Source of the DNA: Flaveria trinervia
Taxonomy: Eukaryota; Streptophyta; Magnoliopsida; Asterales; Asteraceae
Direction of reading: 5' to 3'
DNA: 64,000 nucleotides
Assembly (NCBI GenBank): GCA_025506515.1
Contig: CM046442.1
Location: forward strand, 63,931,340-63,995,339
In this document: positions 33,147-44,473 of the stretch, one piece after another
How the letters are laid out: each line of letters starts with the position of its first letter
How positions within the stretch are numbered: the first letter of the stretch is position 1
Notes under the pieces: model-generated
Database searches by the model: none
What the model saw: only the letters and a program-made list of their open reading frames with translations
What the model was told of the DNA's origin: nothing
Made by a program: the position numbers and the translations under genes

Positions 33147-35979
33147 ATGACCACTCCTTCCAATGATCCTCACAATACTGGTTCCTCAACCAAGCCACCT
33201 ATGCTGGTTAGGAATGAGTATAACATATGGCAAAGACGTATGCTCCATCACCTGTCTGTTAACAGCGCAGGGTGTTGGACATCAGTGGTACATGGTCCAC
33301 ACAAGCCTATGGTGAATAACCCGGAAACCAATCAAATGGTTCCGAAGAGGAGGGAGCAATACTCAGATGAGGATAAGAAGTTGCTTGAGATTGATGCAAA
33401 AGCCCATGGAATTCTGGCCATGGCATTGCCCAATGAAATCTATTCTGGGCTAATGCATCATGAAACTGCCCATGACCTCTGGATTGCTTTGAAAGAACAA
33501 TTTGGAGGAACAGATGAGGTCTTGGCAAATAATAGAGAAATTCTTGCCCAACAATATGAGACATTCTCTCATAGAAGGGTGAGACACTGACAACAATATG
33601 AGCGGTTTTCTTGTTTGATCTCTGAACTAAAAATGGTCAAACTTGAAGACACCAATATTCAGATGAATAACAGATTTCTCAGATCACTCTGCCTGAGAGA
33701 TGGGACACATATACTATTGTCCTACGCTCCAGTGCAAGTTTGGACAAACTATCTCTCACCCAACTCCATGGGAAATTGCTCACTTTTGAGAGAGAGATAG
33801 AACAGAAGAGAAAGCTGTCTTCATCTGGAAAGCTCACTGAAGACTTTATACAAGGCAACACTGCCTTGGTGGGTCATGAGTCAGAATATGCTTCATCTGA
33901 ATACCAGTATGATGAGCATATTAATTTCTCTTCAAGCACTTCTGATTCTGCATTTGTAAGTGTTGATGGTCAGTTTACTGGGTGTAATAATGACAATCTA
34001 TGTTTCATCATGGATGATCTCAAGGGGATTGCTGATGATGACTTAGAAGAGATGGATATTTTGAGCCAAATGGCCTTGATAAATATGATCTCAGAAGTTC
34101 TACAAAAGAACTGGAAGAAAATTCCCAGGACTCTCTGGCAAAACCAAAGTTGGTTTTGACAAGAGCAAGTTGAGGTGTCACAAATGCCAACGGCTTGGAC
34201 ACTTTGCAAGAGAGTGTAGATCAACTGGATCTAACTCTATTGCACCCTTTGTGACTTTTCCTGGCAATAGTCAACAACACAGAGGGCAACATCCTGTCAC
34301 CTCTAGTCATCATCCTCAACAACAATCTCCGGCATATTTTGTTCCTCAGGGTCAAATGCCATATCAGTACCCTTGTTATTACATGCCACAGTCAAATCAA
34401 GTTCAAGTTCCTATGACACCACAACCTCATGCATTACCAGAACCTCAGCCTTCCCTATCTCATCAACAACCTCATCTCAACAACACAGCTTCTTCACCCC
34501 AGGAGTTGTTGACTGGAGCAGTTTACCAGATGACTTGTCTGGTCATGATCAACTGTTCTCAGGTGCTGGTCAACATGGTGGTGACAGTCCCTTTGGGAAT
34601 ATAGCTCTTATGGCTTTGGAGTCTGCTGATACTTCATTTTCCAATGCCTTACACCTCAGTATCACAGGTATCCTCTGAGGCAAAAGCCAAATTATGTTCT
34701 GAACCATGCATAGCAGCATTTGCTTCCATTAGAGAAGCAAATGTAGCTTTAATTAATAAGACATTGAGCTAGAACAAATAATTTCCAAAAACAAAGCTGA
34801 GTTTGAGTTTGTGCTCAAATAAAAATGATGAGGTTTATAAACTGAATTGCCAAATAATTGATGATAAGGCTAGAGAAGATGTACTTCTAGAGAAGTACAA
34901 AGATCTCAAAGAAACCCTTGCAGTTACCCAGGTCGAGTGTGATAGATGGTACAATCATGCAAAGGTTTTGAAATGCTTCTTAGTAAGCAATCTGCTTCAA
35001 ATGTGAAGTTTGGAATTGGCTACAATCACACTGCTCCACCTACAGATTTTACCCCAAGAGCAGAGGTAGAATCTGATGTGAGAGTGATAACCAATCCATC
35101 ACAGCATGTGATCTACCTTCTGATACAGCACAATCAGAAGTAGCAGTCAGCATCAAGCCCTCTTTGAACCTATCAGCTGATGTTGATGGTCCAAATGCTG
35201 ACATTCACATGATCAATAGTTGATCAACTCAGGAGTTAATCCTGAAGGTCCTGAAAGGACTGGAGAGCAGGATTTAACACCTGAAGTTCAAACTTCAACT
35301 GCTGTCAGTACTGAAGAGAAGAAAACTGGCAGTAGAAAGAGTTTGAAGACTACTAAAGAGGTAGTCAAGAAAGCAACCAATGCTTCTAAAGCATTGAAGA
35401 ACAAGTCTTCTGTTGCTTCACCATCATTAGTTGATGATCAACCTAAGATGAAGAAGAAACCATGTGAAGTATGTGGCTTGTTCAATCATCTTACAGATGA
35501 TTGTTGGTACAAAAGAGGTTCCAAACTCAAACAAAAAGAAGAAATTAATGAGAAAATGGTAAAAATGAAAACTGAGTTTGAGACCACATTTGTATCAGCA
35601 ACATCAAATCCTGTAACCCTTAAGTCCTTAAAGAAATCCAAAAAGGAAGGAGTTAAACAGGTGACAGCTGAGGGTGCTCAAAAGAAGAAGGTGCAACATA
35701 GGACCTTATCTAACTCCACTAGCAATGTGTCTGATGAGCTGAAAGCTTTATCACAAAATCAGACACAGCTGGTGATGATGGTACAACATCTGTTGGGTAG
35801 AGTTAACCAACTAGATTCTCCTATGTTTAAACCACAGAAAAGGAGGTCTAAGCCAAAGGACTCCTCTTCTACACCATCCTTCTTCTCAGGCTGTTGTTAC
35901 AAATAAACATGTTAGTTTACCATCTATTGATGAGACCAGGCCCAAAACCAAAAAGGTTTGGGTCTCTAAAACTAACTGA
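33147..35979 (+). pseudogene. gag: Sirevirus-type gag (element B)
   Basis: Start MTTPSNDPHNTGSSTKPPML, preceded by 218 bases of leader after the primer site. Core with YNIWQRRMLHHL, ALKEQFGGTDEV and MNNRFLRSL; first CCHC knuckle CHKCQRLGHFAREC (near 34180); Gln/Pro/His-rich region; a coiled-coil-like part with KYKDLKETLAVTQVECDRWY (34890-34950); second knuckle CEVCGLFNHLTDDC (near 35470); lysine-rich tail; end KKVWVSKTN and TGA at 35977-35979. The frame breaks at several single-base indels (about 33590, 33690, 34160, 34620, 34790, 34970 and 35150). A repaired version is not given. Gag would assemble virus-like particles; two knuckles imply nucleic-acid binding. Confidence 0.9.
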
Positions 35980-35996
35980 TTGTTTATTATTGCAGG
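35971..35996 (+). promoter_or_regulatory. Gag-pol boundary with acceptor-like signal
   Basis: ACTAACTGAT followed by TGTTTATTATTGCAG/GG. CTAAC resembles a branch point and TTTATTATTGCAG a 3' splice site. The gag stop TGA lies between them. A and D have the same arrangement. Confidence 0.45.
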
Positions 35997-38900
35997 GTTC
36001 TTCAACATGCCAAAGTAGCATCTGGTATGTAGACAGTGGGGGATCTATGCACATGACTGGGAACATCTCTTCTTCATGACTACTCTCAAGGAAAGAAGGG
36101 ATTTGTCTCTTTTGGCAATGATGCTAGGGGTTACATCATCGGTAAGGGCTTTGTCTCCAATGGAGAAATCAAATTTGATGATGTTAATCATGTGGAAAAT
36201 CTCAAGTACAACCTCTTGAGTGTCAGTCAAATGTGTGATAAAGGCCATGTTGCCCTTTTCACAAGTCAAAACTGTAGGATTCTGTCATCCAAAGTTTTGC
36301 AATTGATTGACAAGGTGTTGGATGATCACACTCTCCTGAAAGCCAACAGGACAGGAAGAGTGTATGCCTTAGATCTCTCTAAGAAGATAGATCTCAAAGG
36401 CAATCCTTGCCTATTTTCCAAAGCCTCTTCTCAAGAATCTAAACTGTGGCACAGGAGGCTTGGTCATGTTAATCTCAAAAACATGAATCAGCTTAGCACA
36501 ATAGTTTAGTCAGAGGCTTACCAATAAAGGAGTTCCACTGTGATGAAACCTGCACTGCTTGTTTAAAAGGAAAACAGCACAAGGTCTCATTCCCTCCTAT
36601 TGAAGTGTCCAAGTCCACTGCCTGCTTGCAATTACTGCATATGGATCTATTTGGTCCTGTGAGAGTAATGAGCATGGCAAAGAAGAAATACTGTCTGGTA
36701 ATTGTGGATGATTACTCCAGATTTGTATGGACTTTCTTTCTACATTCAAAGGATGAGGCTGCTCAGAAGATTATCCACTTTGTGCTGTACATTGAGAAGC
36801 AGTATTCCCTTCCAGTCAAGTGTATTAGGAGTGATAATGGAACTGAGTTCAGAAATCATACACTTGATGACTTCTATCTTTCAAAGGGAATCAAAAGGCA
36901 GTTCAGCATTCCAAGGACTCCAGAACAAAATGGAGTAGTGGAGAGAAAGAACAGGACCCTCATTGAAGCTGCAAGGTCCATGCTGGCTGACTCAGGTTTG
37001 CCATTGACCTTTTGGGCCGAAGCTGTCAACACAGCTTGTTATGTGCAAAATAGAGTTTTAGTAAATCAGAGGTTGATGAAGACTCCATATGAAGTTCTCC
37101 ATCATTTGGCTCCTCTGATTTCATTTTTCAAAGCATTTGGGTGTCCCTGTTTATTCTCAACACAAAGGATCAACTCCACAAATTTGATCCTAAGGTGGAT
37201 GCAGGATACTTTGTTGGTTATTCATCTACTTGCAAGGCATACAGAGTCTTCAACTGCAGAACAAAGATGGTTGAAGAAACTCTACATGTTAAGTTTAATG
37301 AATCTCCAAAGGACAAGATTCCACAAAGTCCTGTGGAGTTATTTGATTTGGACATACTGCAATATGTTCCTTATCAAACTCCTGCTGTTGCTCCTGTCAA
37401 CAGTTCACCACCTGGTGGTACTGCTGATGATGATGATGATTGCAGTACTCACCTCTTCAGGTTTAGTGATCAGCTGCCTGACTCAGCTAGACCTGATGTT
37501 CCTGTAGCGCCAGTAGCACCATCCACAACAAATGCTGATGAGATTTCTTCGAATTCAACTTCCTTTGAATTACCATCCACTGATTGGTTTCAAGGAAATG
37601 ATACACCATCACCATCTGTTGTTGCTGAACCGGCTACAAACACTGCACAGATCTCATTGTGTATCAAGATCTGAAGAATCACCCTATGTCTCAAATCATT
37701 GGTGATATCACTGCTGGAGTATCAACAAGAAGTCAATTGTCAAATTTCTGCTTCTATGCTCTCTTCATCAGTCAGCAAGAGCCAAAGAATTATCACATTG
37801 CTTTAAAGGACAATGGATGGGTTGATGCCATGCAGCTTGAGCTTCTTCAGTTCAAGAAACAGCAAGTGTGGGAACTGGTTCCTCTACCTCCAGGTAAGTG
37901 TGCAATAGGCACTAAATGGGTGTTTAGGAACAAAACTGATGAAAATGGGCTTATTGTTAAGAACAAGGCCAGACTGGTTGTTCAGGGGTTTGCACAAGAA
38001 GAAGGTATTGATTATGATGAAACCTTTGCCCCTGTATCCAGACTGGAAGCAATTCGATTGTTTTTAGCTTATGCTGCTTATCAAAACCTTAAAATCTTTC
38101 AAATGGATGTCAAAAGTGCATTTTTGTATGGAAAAGTTAAAGAAGAGGCTTATGTATGTCAACCTCCAGGCTTTAAGGACAATAAACATCCTAATTGGGT
38201 GTATAAGCTTGATAAAGCTCTTTATGGGTTAAAACAAGCTCCCAGAGCCTGGTATGAGACATTATCAAACTTTCTTCTGGAAAACAATTTCACTAGAGGC
38301 TCCATAGACAAGACTTTATTTATTAAGAAAGCTGGGCAGCATAATCTACTTGTTCAATTTATGTAGATGATATCATTTTTGCATCCTCTGATCCAAAGTT
38401 GTGTGATGCCTTTACAAAGTTGATGCAACAGAAGTTTGAAATGAGTGCCATGGGAGAATTACAGTTCTTTCTGGGGTTGCAAATCAAACAAAAGGCTGAT
38501 GGAATTTTTATTCATCAGTCCAAATATACAAAAGATCTTTTGCAAAAGTTTGATTTACAAAACTGTAAGCCCTGTTCTACTCCCATGTGCAGCACCACAC
38601 AACTGGACTCAGATCAGAAAGGTAAAGTGGTTGATGAAACACTTTACAGATGTATGATTGGGTCCTTGATGTATTTAACAGCTTCTAGACCAGATATATG
38701 TTTGCTACATGTGTTTGTGCTAGATTTCAGGCTGCACCTAAAGAGTCTCATCTGATTGCAGTCAAGAGGATCTTTAGATATCTGCAAGGCACTCCATCTC
38801 TAGGTTTATGGTATTCTACCGGACATTCTGGTAAATTAGTTGCTTTTTCTGACAGTGACTATGCAGGGTGTAAGTTGACCAGGAAATCAACTTCTGGTGG

Positions 38901-39303
38901 ATGTCAATTCCTAGGCAACTGCTTGATTTCTTGGCAGAGCAAGAAACAGACCTCAGTTGCTACATCCACTGCTGAAGCAGAGTACATTGCTGCTGCAAGC
39001 TGTACATCTCAGGTACTCTGGCTTCAAAACCAACTTTTGGATTATGGCATTACAGAGACTAAGACTCCATTGTTAATGGATAGTGCTTCAGCTCTTTGCA
39101 TTGTCAAAAATCCAGTCCAGCACTCTAGGACCAAACATATAGAGATCAGACATCATTTTATAAGGGATTGTTTTGAAAAAGGTCTGATTGATCCTAAGTT
39201 TGTGCCTAGTGCTGATGAGCTTGCAGACATTTTTACTAAGCCTTTGGATAGTTCAACTTTCCAAAACCTGGTGTTAAGGCTTGGTATGCTGCAGCTAGAA
39301 TAA
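35993..39303 (+). pseudogene. pol: Copia pol: protease, integrase, reverse transcriptase, RNase H (element B)
   Basis: Protease SSIWYVDSGGSMHMTG (D-S-G); pre-integrase LWHRRLGHVN...CDETCTACLKGK; integrase D-D-E as MDLFG, IRSDNGTEF and GVVERKN; reverse transcriptase FAPVSRLEAIRLFLAYAAYQ, QMDVKSAFLYGK, ALYGLKQAPRAWYE; RNase H DSDYAGCKLTRKSTSGGCQF, STAEAEYIAAASC, ending TKPLDSS...LRLGMLQLE at 39303. The frame is lost by short indels near 36070, 36500, 37145, 37650, 38356 and 38697. The one at 38356 removes a base immediately before the catalytic YVDD. Everything else is well preserved. A glutamine codon stands where A and C share a stop (38717). Lineage: Sirevirus-like. Confidence 0.95.
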
Positions 39304-39974
39304 GTGACAACTACTGATGATCTTAGTAATTCATACTGATGATCATGAGTACCTATGTCACATATAAGTACTGATGAGCTCTTTTAACCTCAGTAGTTTT
39401 TATAACTACTGAAGGCTAAATGTCTCACAAGTACTGAAGTACTTCATCTGTTCTAAACTACTGATGTAGTTACAACTACTGCAATCAGTAAAAACAGATA
39501 AGTACTAATGTCCTATGAAACAACTGAAATCAGCCAAAAAGACTGATGAATGTGTTGAGGACAGATTGAAACAACTGAAAAGCTAAGAATTGACGAAAAC
39601 AGCTGAAAATAATTTTCTCTTCAGTCGTTTGTACAACTGCTGTTTCATTCTAAACAACGAAGCAAAACCACGTCTTCAGTAGTTTATAACTACTGATGAC
39701 TAATACCAAGTCTTCAGTTGTTTACAACAGCTGATGACAAAACCACTGTCTTCAGTAGTTTCATAACTACTGATGACAAACACCAAGTCAGTTGTTTCAA
39801 TCATCTGAAGTCAAAACCACGGTCTTCAGTAGTTTTCTAAACTACTGATGCCTAACACCACGACTTCAGCTGTTTCAACGTCTGAAAGGATAATACCATG
39901 TCAACGGTCGTTTAAAACTACTGATGACTAACACCACATCCTTCAGTCGTTTCCTTACCCGTACCCTATAAATA
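39304..39974 (+). promoter_or_regulatory. Internal inverted-repeat array and TATA box before the B aORF
   Basis: 39360-39930 contains repeated CAGTAGTT...AACTACTG pairs (near 39391, 39678, 39757, 39827) and CAACTGA half-sites. TATAAATA at 39967-39974 is 79 bases before the aORF ATG; the stretch between (CTTCAAACCTAACGTTC) is conserved in A. Inferred promoter of a separate aORF transcript. Confidence 0.6.
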
Positions 39975-40045
39975 CCCCTAACCTGAGCTCTCCATGCTTC
40001 ATCTTCTTCAAACCTAACGTTCCTCTACAAAACTCCCTCTTCTCC

Positions 40046-43000
40046 ATGGCGTCTATGCAAATTAAACCGCGACACAACTGTGTTGCCTACCTCACAAAAT
40101 CGCCGATCTGGACTAAGTTCGATACTGCTATCGATCTTATGGTTCAGTCCCAATACAACAAGGCATTCCTTCTGAACCCGTCTACACCGAATCCTTGAAC
40201 CAATTTGGATGAACGTACTGTTACCACTGAGGAGAGCAACACACCATCCCTCCGGTCAGTCGTCAACAACAAAGAAGTAGTCATTACTCCTGCAACAATC
40301 CGTAAAATTCTTCAACTGAATGATGCTACTTCTCCTGCTGGATATCCGAAGGGCACCATAGATCTATCTTTGCTCAGCATGGATATCAAGGCGATCTCAG
40401 TGCCACCACCATCATGAAGAACACTTTAATGACGCTGAGCGCCTGATTTTTCACATGGTAAATGTATGTTTGGCCCCTAAGACGTCGTCTTGGGATCAAA
40501 TGTCCACCAAATGGCAGCAGGTAATGTATTCTATCCTTGAGCAACAACCACTAAACTTTTCAGAATTAATATTTTCAGAGCTCAAAGATATGGCTCAAAA
40601 ACTAACTGCCAACCGTTGGATACTATATCCACGGTTCATAATGGCCATTATTACAGACCAGCTTAATGCTGAGGGACTTGTTGGCTTGGGAGTCCCTGCT
40701 ACGGCTGTTCTGCCGGAAGTATACTCCCGGCACAACTCTGACCGGACACTAAAAATGGCTGCCAAGCTGCGAAAACCCACGCAGCTGGAACCCACAGCCA
40801 CCACCTCCAAATCCAAAGTCCCCACCAAACCCACCAAAAAGAAACCCAAAATGGCTACTCAGGGAATTGAGTCCCCTGAGGATGCCCCTGCAACACAACG
40901 CAGGATATATCCACTAGTCCAAACCCCCTAGTGGATACAATGACTCCTCCAGCCACAGCCGCTCAGGCTTCCTCTCAACAGGAGCCTGCAGCAACTCCCC
41001 AAGGGGCACCTACTTATCTGGGATCTTACTCACTTGAGGAGATTGCCATTGAAGAGCACCATCCACCCCAGGTGCACACTGCTTCTATCCCTCACCCCAA
41101 ACAACCGCCCCTCACAGCCCAACTTTAATAGTTGCACAAGTGCTGACTCAATTGCACTCCTCACCCCCTCCCCAGAAACCACTTACTACTGGGAATACCT
41201 CTACAATTGAGGGGGAGGAACACAGTGCACCTGAGAACCCACAACACAGGGTTTCCCAATTCTATCTCCTGGTGTAGACAAGGAGCTTAGAATATCTAGT
41301 GAGGCTGCCACCTCCTCTGACTCAGCACATGACCAGAGTGAGGCTGGTAACATTGCTAAGACCTCCCTAGAGGCAACAGCTGATGATGGACATTGTCCTG
41401 AGGCTGGAAGTCCCCAGTACCAAGCACAAGGGGCACATGCACCAACTGGTCTACACACCAGTGCATGTAAATCCTGCTCTAAGCAGGAGGTCAGCTGATT
41501 CAGCTTCGGCTGATGATGACCTGGGCTTCTTCTATGATGTTCTTGCCCAGAACACAATCCTGGAAGAGAAAGTCAGTAGGCTGCAAAACCTACTTGACCA
41601 ACTCTCCCAAGGAGAAAGACCATCTGCCTCTATCCACCCACAGATGGCACCTTCCCTTGAAGGTTTCCAAACACAGAGCCACCCCAAAATCAACCACCTG
41701 CCTCTGCTTCAGGCCCTACTTTTCAGGAACAGAACCCTCCTGAGCAAATAGGTGCTGTACTCCAAAATTCCCTCCCTCTCATCACACCATAATCACTGAT
41801 ATAGTGATCAAAGCCCTTGATGAGAGGCTTTCCTTAACATTACAGCCCTTGGTTGATGCTGCTGTCCAAAGACTCTTCTGCGGTACAAACCCCTTCCTCC
41901 AATGCAACCAAAAAGGGGAGAGTACTGCAGTGAAAGAAAGGAAGAGGAAAAGATCGAGGAAAAGGAAGAGAAGCAAGTCCAAAGAGGAGGAAAAAGAAAA
42001 GCAACCTCTGCTCACTTACAAGCGAAAGAGAAGTGCTGATGATCACATGCTGAAGAAAATTCCTTGGAGGAGCTGGTCAAAGAAGCTGACACCACACACA
42101 GCCGCTCCATGGATAAAATAATTGAACAACTCTTCAGGCAGGGTTTGACACAGCCACACTGGATAGTGAGATCAGAAGGTTAGAAGTACAAGAGATACAA
42201 ACCCGATGGGCAGGGTATGATGCTCTTGAGAAAGAGAGGTGGAAATAATGATCCGCTTTATTGCAAAATACTTGGGAAGATCATTAATGGAGATCCGCGC
42301 ATGGACCAGGGACAGCATTCTGGCTATAGCCACCAGAATCTGTCTGTCTGAGCAATTCAACAAAGGGATTATTGTGGAAGCCTTGATGAGGCTGGGGCTG
42401 GTAAAAGGTTAGAGATGGCTAAACTCACAAAGGCGAAACTAACTACAAGGATGCTAGATCAACCTTCCCTTCCACCCACTCAAACAGATCCTATCCCTCA
42501 AATCTCCCAACCAACTCTAAGCCGAAATCCAAACATCCTCATTCTTCAAACCAATTCCTTCACCAACCCAACCATCATCCAGTGATGTACCCAGAAGGAG
42601 GAGAAGGGTGCTGAGGATGGAGAAGAAGAAGAAGAAGAGGATGAAGATGATAGTCTGCCACTCTGCTGTTCTGAAGCTACCAAAACCCCGAAGTCAATCC
42701 ATGATCACACTGACTCTCAAAGGGAAATGGTCAGAGTCAAGATAGAAGAAGAAGAACAGCAGAAACAGCACGATGAGCAACTGTTGAAGATGGTTGACAA
42801 GGAATTTCCTCAGTCATCATCTATTCAAGCCATGAAAGGGCATGCTCAAAGGCTGTACACTCTCAGGCACACCTTTCAGTATCAGAAGGAGAGAGTGAGA
42901 GTATGGCCAGACCCCAGGGTGAGTTCTAGAATCCATAAAAGAACTATCCCACACAGATACAACGGCCAGGTACGAAAAACAATAGAGTCTACCATCATGT

Positions 43001-43364
43001 TGTCCGTTGTAGTCTCACCTTGGGAAATCATTGATGAATTCAAGAAAGCTCACCAAGCAAAGAAGACCCCTCAAGCCTTACTAGAAAACAAGATGATTAA
43101 GAAGGGGTTGTTATATAAAAAGCTTGAAGACATCCGAAGAATGAGCTCCAGTTACTCCTTGAAGGCAACCATCCTGATGAATTTGTATATAGGGAGGTAA
43201 CTACGGTGGAGCTGAAAAATGGCAGGACCATGAAGTACTTATCAGAGTACTATGGTCCAGAGTTCTTCTTCGAAGGAGGAGCAGAAGAACTCTCTCAGGA
43301 GGAACAAGTTGTTCTCCTTGAGGCCTATGTTCGTGAGTCATACAGACTCATTATGGGGAAGTAA
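40046..43364 (+). pseudogene. Additional ORF downstream of pol (aORF, family 1, element B)
   Basis: ATG at 40046 (MASMQIKPRHNCVAYL); stop TAA at 43362-43364; about 1,100 codons. Blocks: N-terminal NCVAYL...FLLNP domain; VVNNKEVVITPATIRKILQL; helical core with MVNVCLAPKTSSWDQMS and WILYPRFIMAIITDQL; Pro/Lys linker; coiled coil near 41560; a strongly basic tract with RKRKRSRKRKRSKSK (about 41940-41990) that looks like a nuclear localisation signal; E-rich run near 42630; C-terminal RLYTLRHTFQYQKERVRVWP and a final ESYRLIMGK. Single-base shifts split it near 40185, 40370, 40450, 40930, 41260, 42120, 42390 and 43140. No signal peptide or membrane helix is seen. Role unknown; the basic tract and coiled coil suggest a nuclear, multimeric protein (inference). 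Confidence 0.72.
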
Positions 43365-43579
43365 ATCTCATGAATGGGATAACAACTCTGTGTCCAGTTC
43401 CCCAAAACAGAGTTCCCATTCATACTCTGCCAAACAAATATTTGAGATTTCTTCCCAGGCCGGAGCTTACATGGGTCATCTTCTCTACTGATCAAGAAGG
43501 AAAAAGACAACATTTTGCCATCAATAAGTGGGAGAATAAATAAGTTAGAGGTTTTGGCTGCATTGGTTCAGGGGGAGTT
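43365..43579 (+). promoter_or_regulatory. Trailer and polypurine tract of element B
   Basis: About 200 bases after the aORF stop, then TTCAGGGGGAGTT at 43567-43579 directly against the 3' LTR. Confidence 0.85.
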
Positions 43580-44468
43580 TGTTGGACCAAAAGAACCAAT
43601 GAGCCAAGATCAGAAAACCTCTAAGTCCCACACGGTATCACAACAACTGCTGAAAGCCTCATCAGTAGTTTGACAAGTGCTGAAGACTTCAACAGCTGAA
43701 GATCAAGTGCTGAAGACCTTAACAGCTGAAGAACCAAAGTGCTGAAGTACAACAGCTGAAGAACACAAGTGCTGAAGCTGAAAGACCAAAGTACTGAAAC
43801 AACAGCTGAAGAGTTCACAAGTGCTGAAGATCAACAACTGATGTACAAAGTCTGAAGACAAAGACTGAAGACATCAGCTGATGATATCTACTGAAGTCAT
43901 CAGCTGATGAAAACCTGAAGGTCAAAGTCTGAAGATCAAGTACTGAAGCCTCAGTAGTTTGTCACAACTGCTGAAGAGTACTTCTTCAGTAGTTGTGATA
44001 TCAGTAGTTTTATATTTTTATGTTTCAGTAGTTTTGTAAAACGACTGAAGAGCTGTTCTTCAGTCGTTGTAGTTTCAGTAGTAGTTTTATATTTTTGTAC
44101 TTAACATGCTGATATGTTCTCAGTAGTTGTGAACATTTCAGTAGTTTGTTAAGAATTAGTTATTTTTGTATTGGATCTGCCAGTTGTCACTTTCCGTGAT
44201 AACAGCAGTGATTGTTGCACTCTATATAAGGAGTGACAACTATTGTAATCAGTGGGAATGAGTAATTGAATGGAATGAATGATTGATTGATTAGAATATT
44301 CTACATCTATAAACATTCCTAGAAATCAGAAATACATATTCTCTCCCTATAACCGTATGCGATCTTAATGCTTACAAGTATCGATTGCTTGCTACAATTT
44401 GTCTAATTCTTGTTGTATTCCGCTGCTTTGTATTCTGATACATCAAACTTGTGATCTCTGATCCTGCA
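43580..44468 (+). repeat. 3' LTR of element B
   Basis: 889 bases, TGTTGGACC to GATCCTGCA; partner of 32021-32911. Followed by the TTATA duplication at 44469-44473. TATATAA near 44222-44230. Confidence 0.93.
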
Positions 44469-44473
44469 TTATA

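Larger units (their letters stand above)
32021..44468 (+). mobile_element. Element B: complete young Sirevirus-like copia element, family 1
   Basis: 12,448 bases with matching LTRs (32021-32911 and 43580-44468), a perfect 5-bp duplication TTATA, perfect primer site, gag, pol, array, aORF and polypurine tract, all on the plus strand. My hand alignment of the LTRs gives about 2 substitutions but about 15 short indels. Gag, pol and aORF each carry single-base shifts relative to A. It is the youngest insertion in the window by substitutions. Confidence 0.95.
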
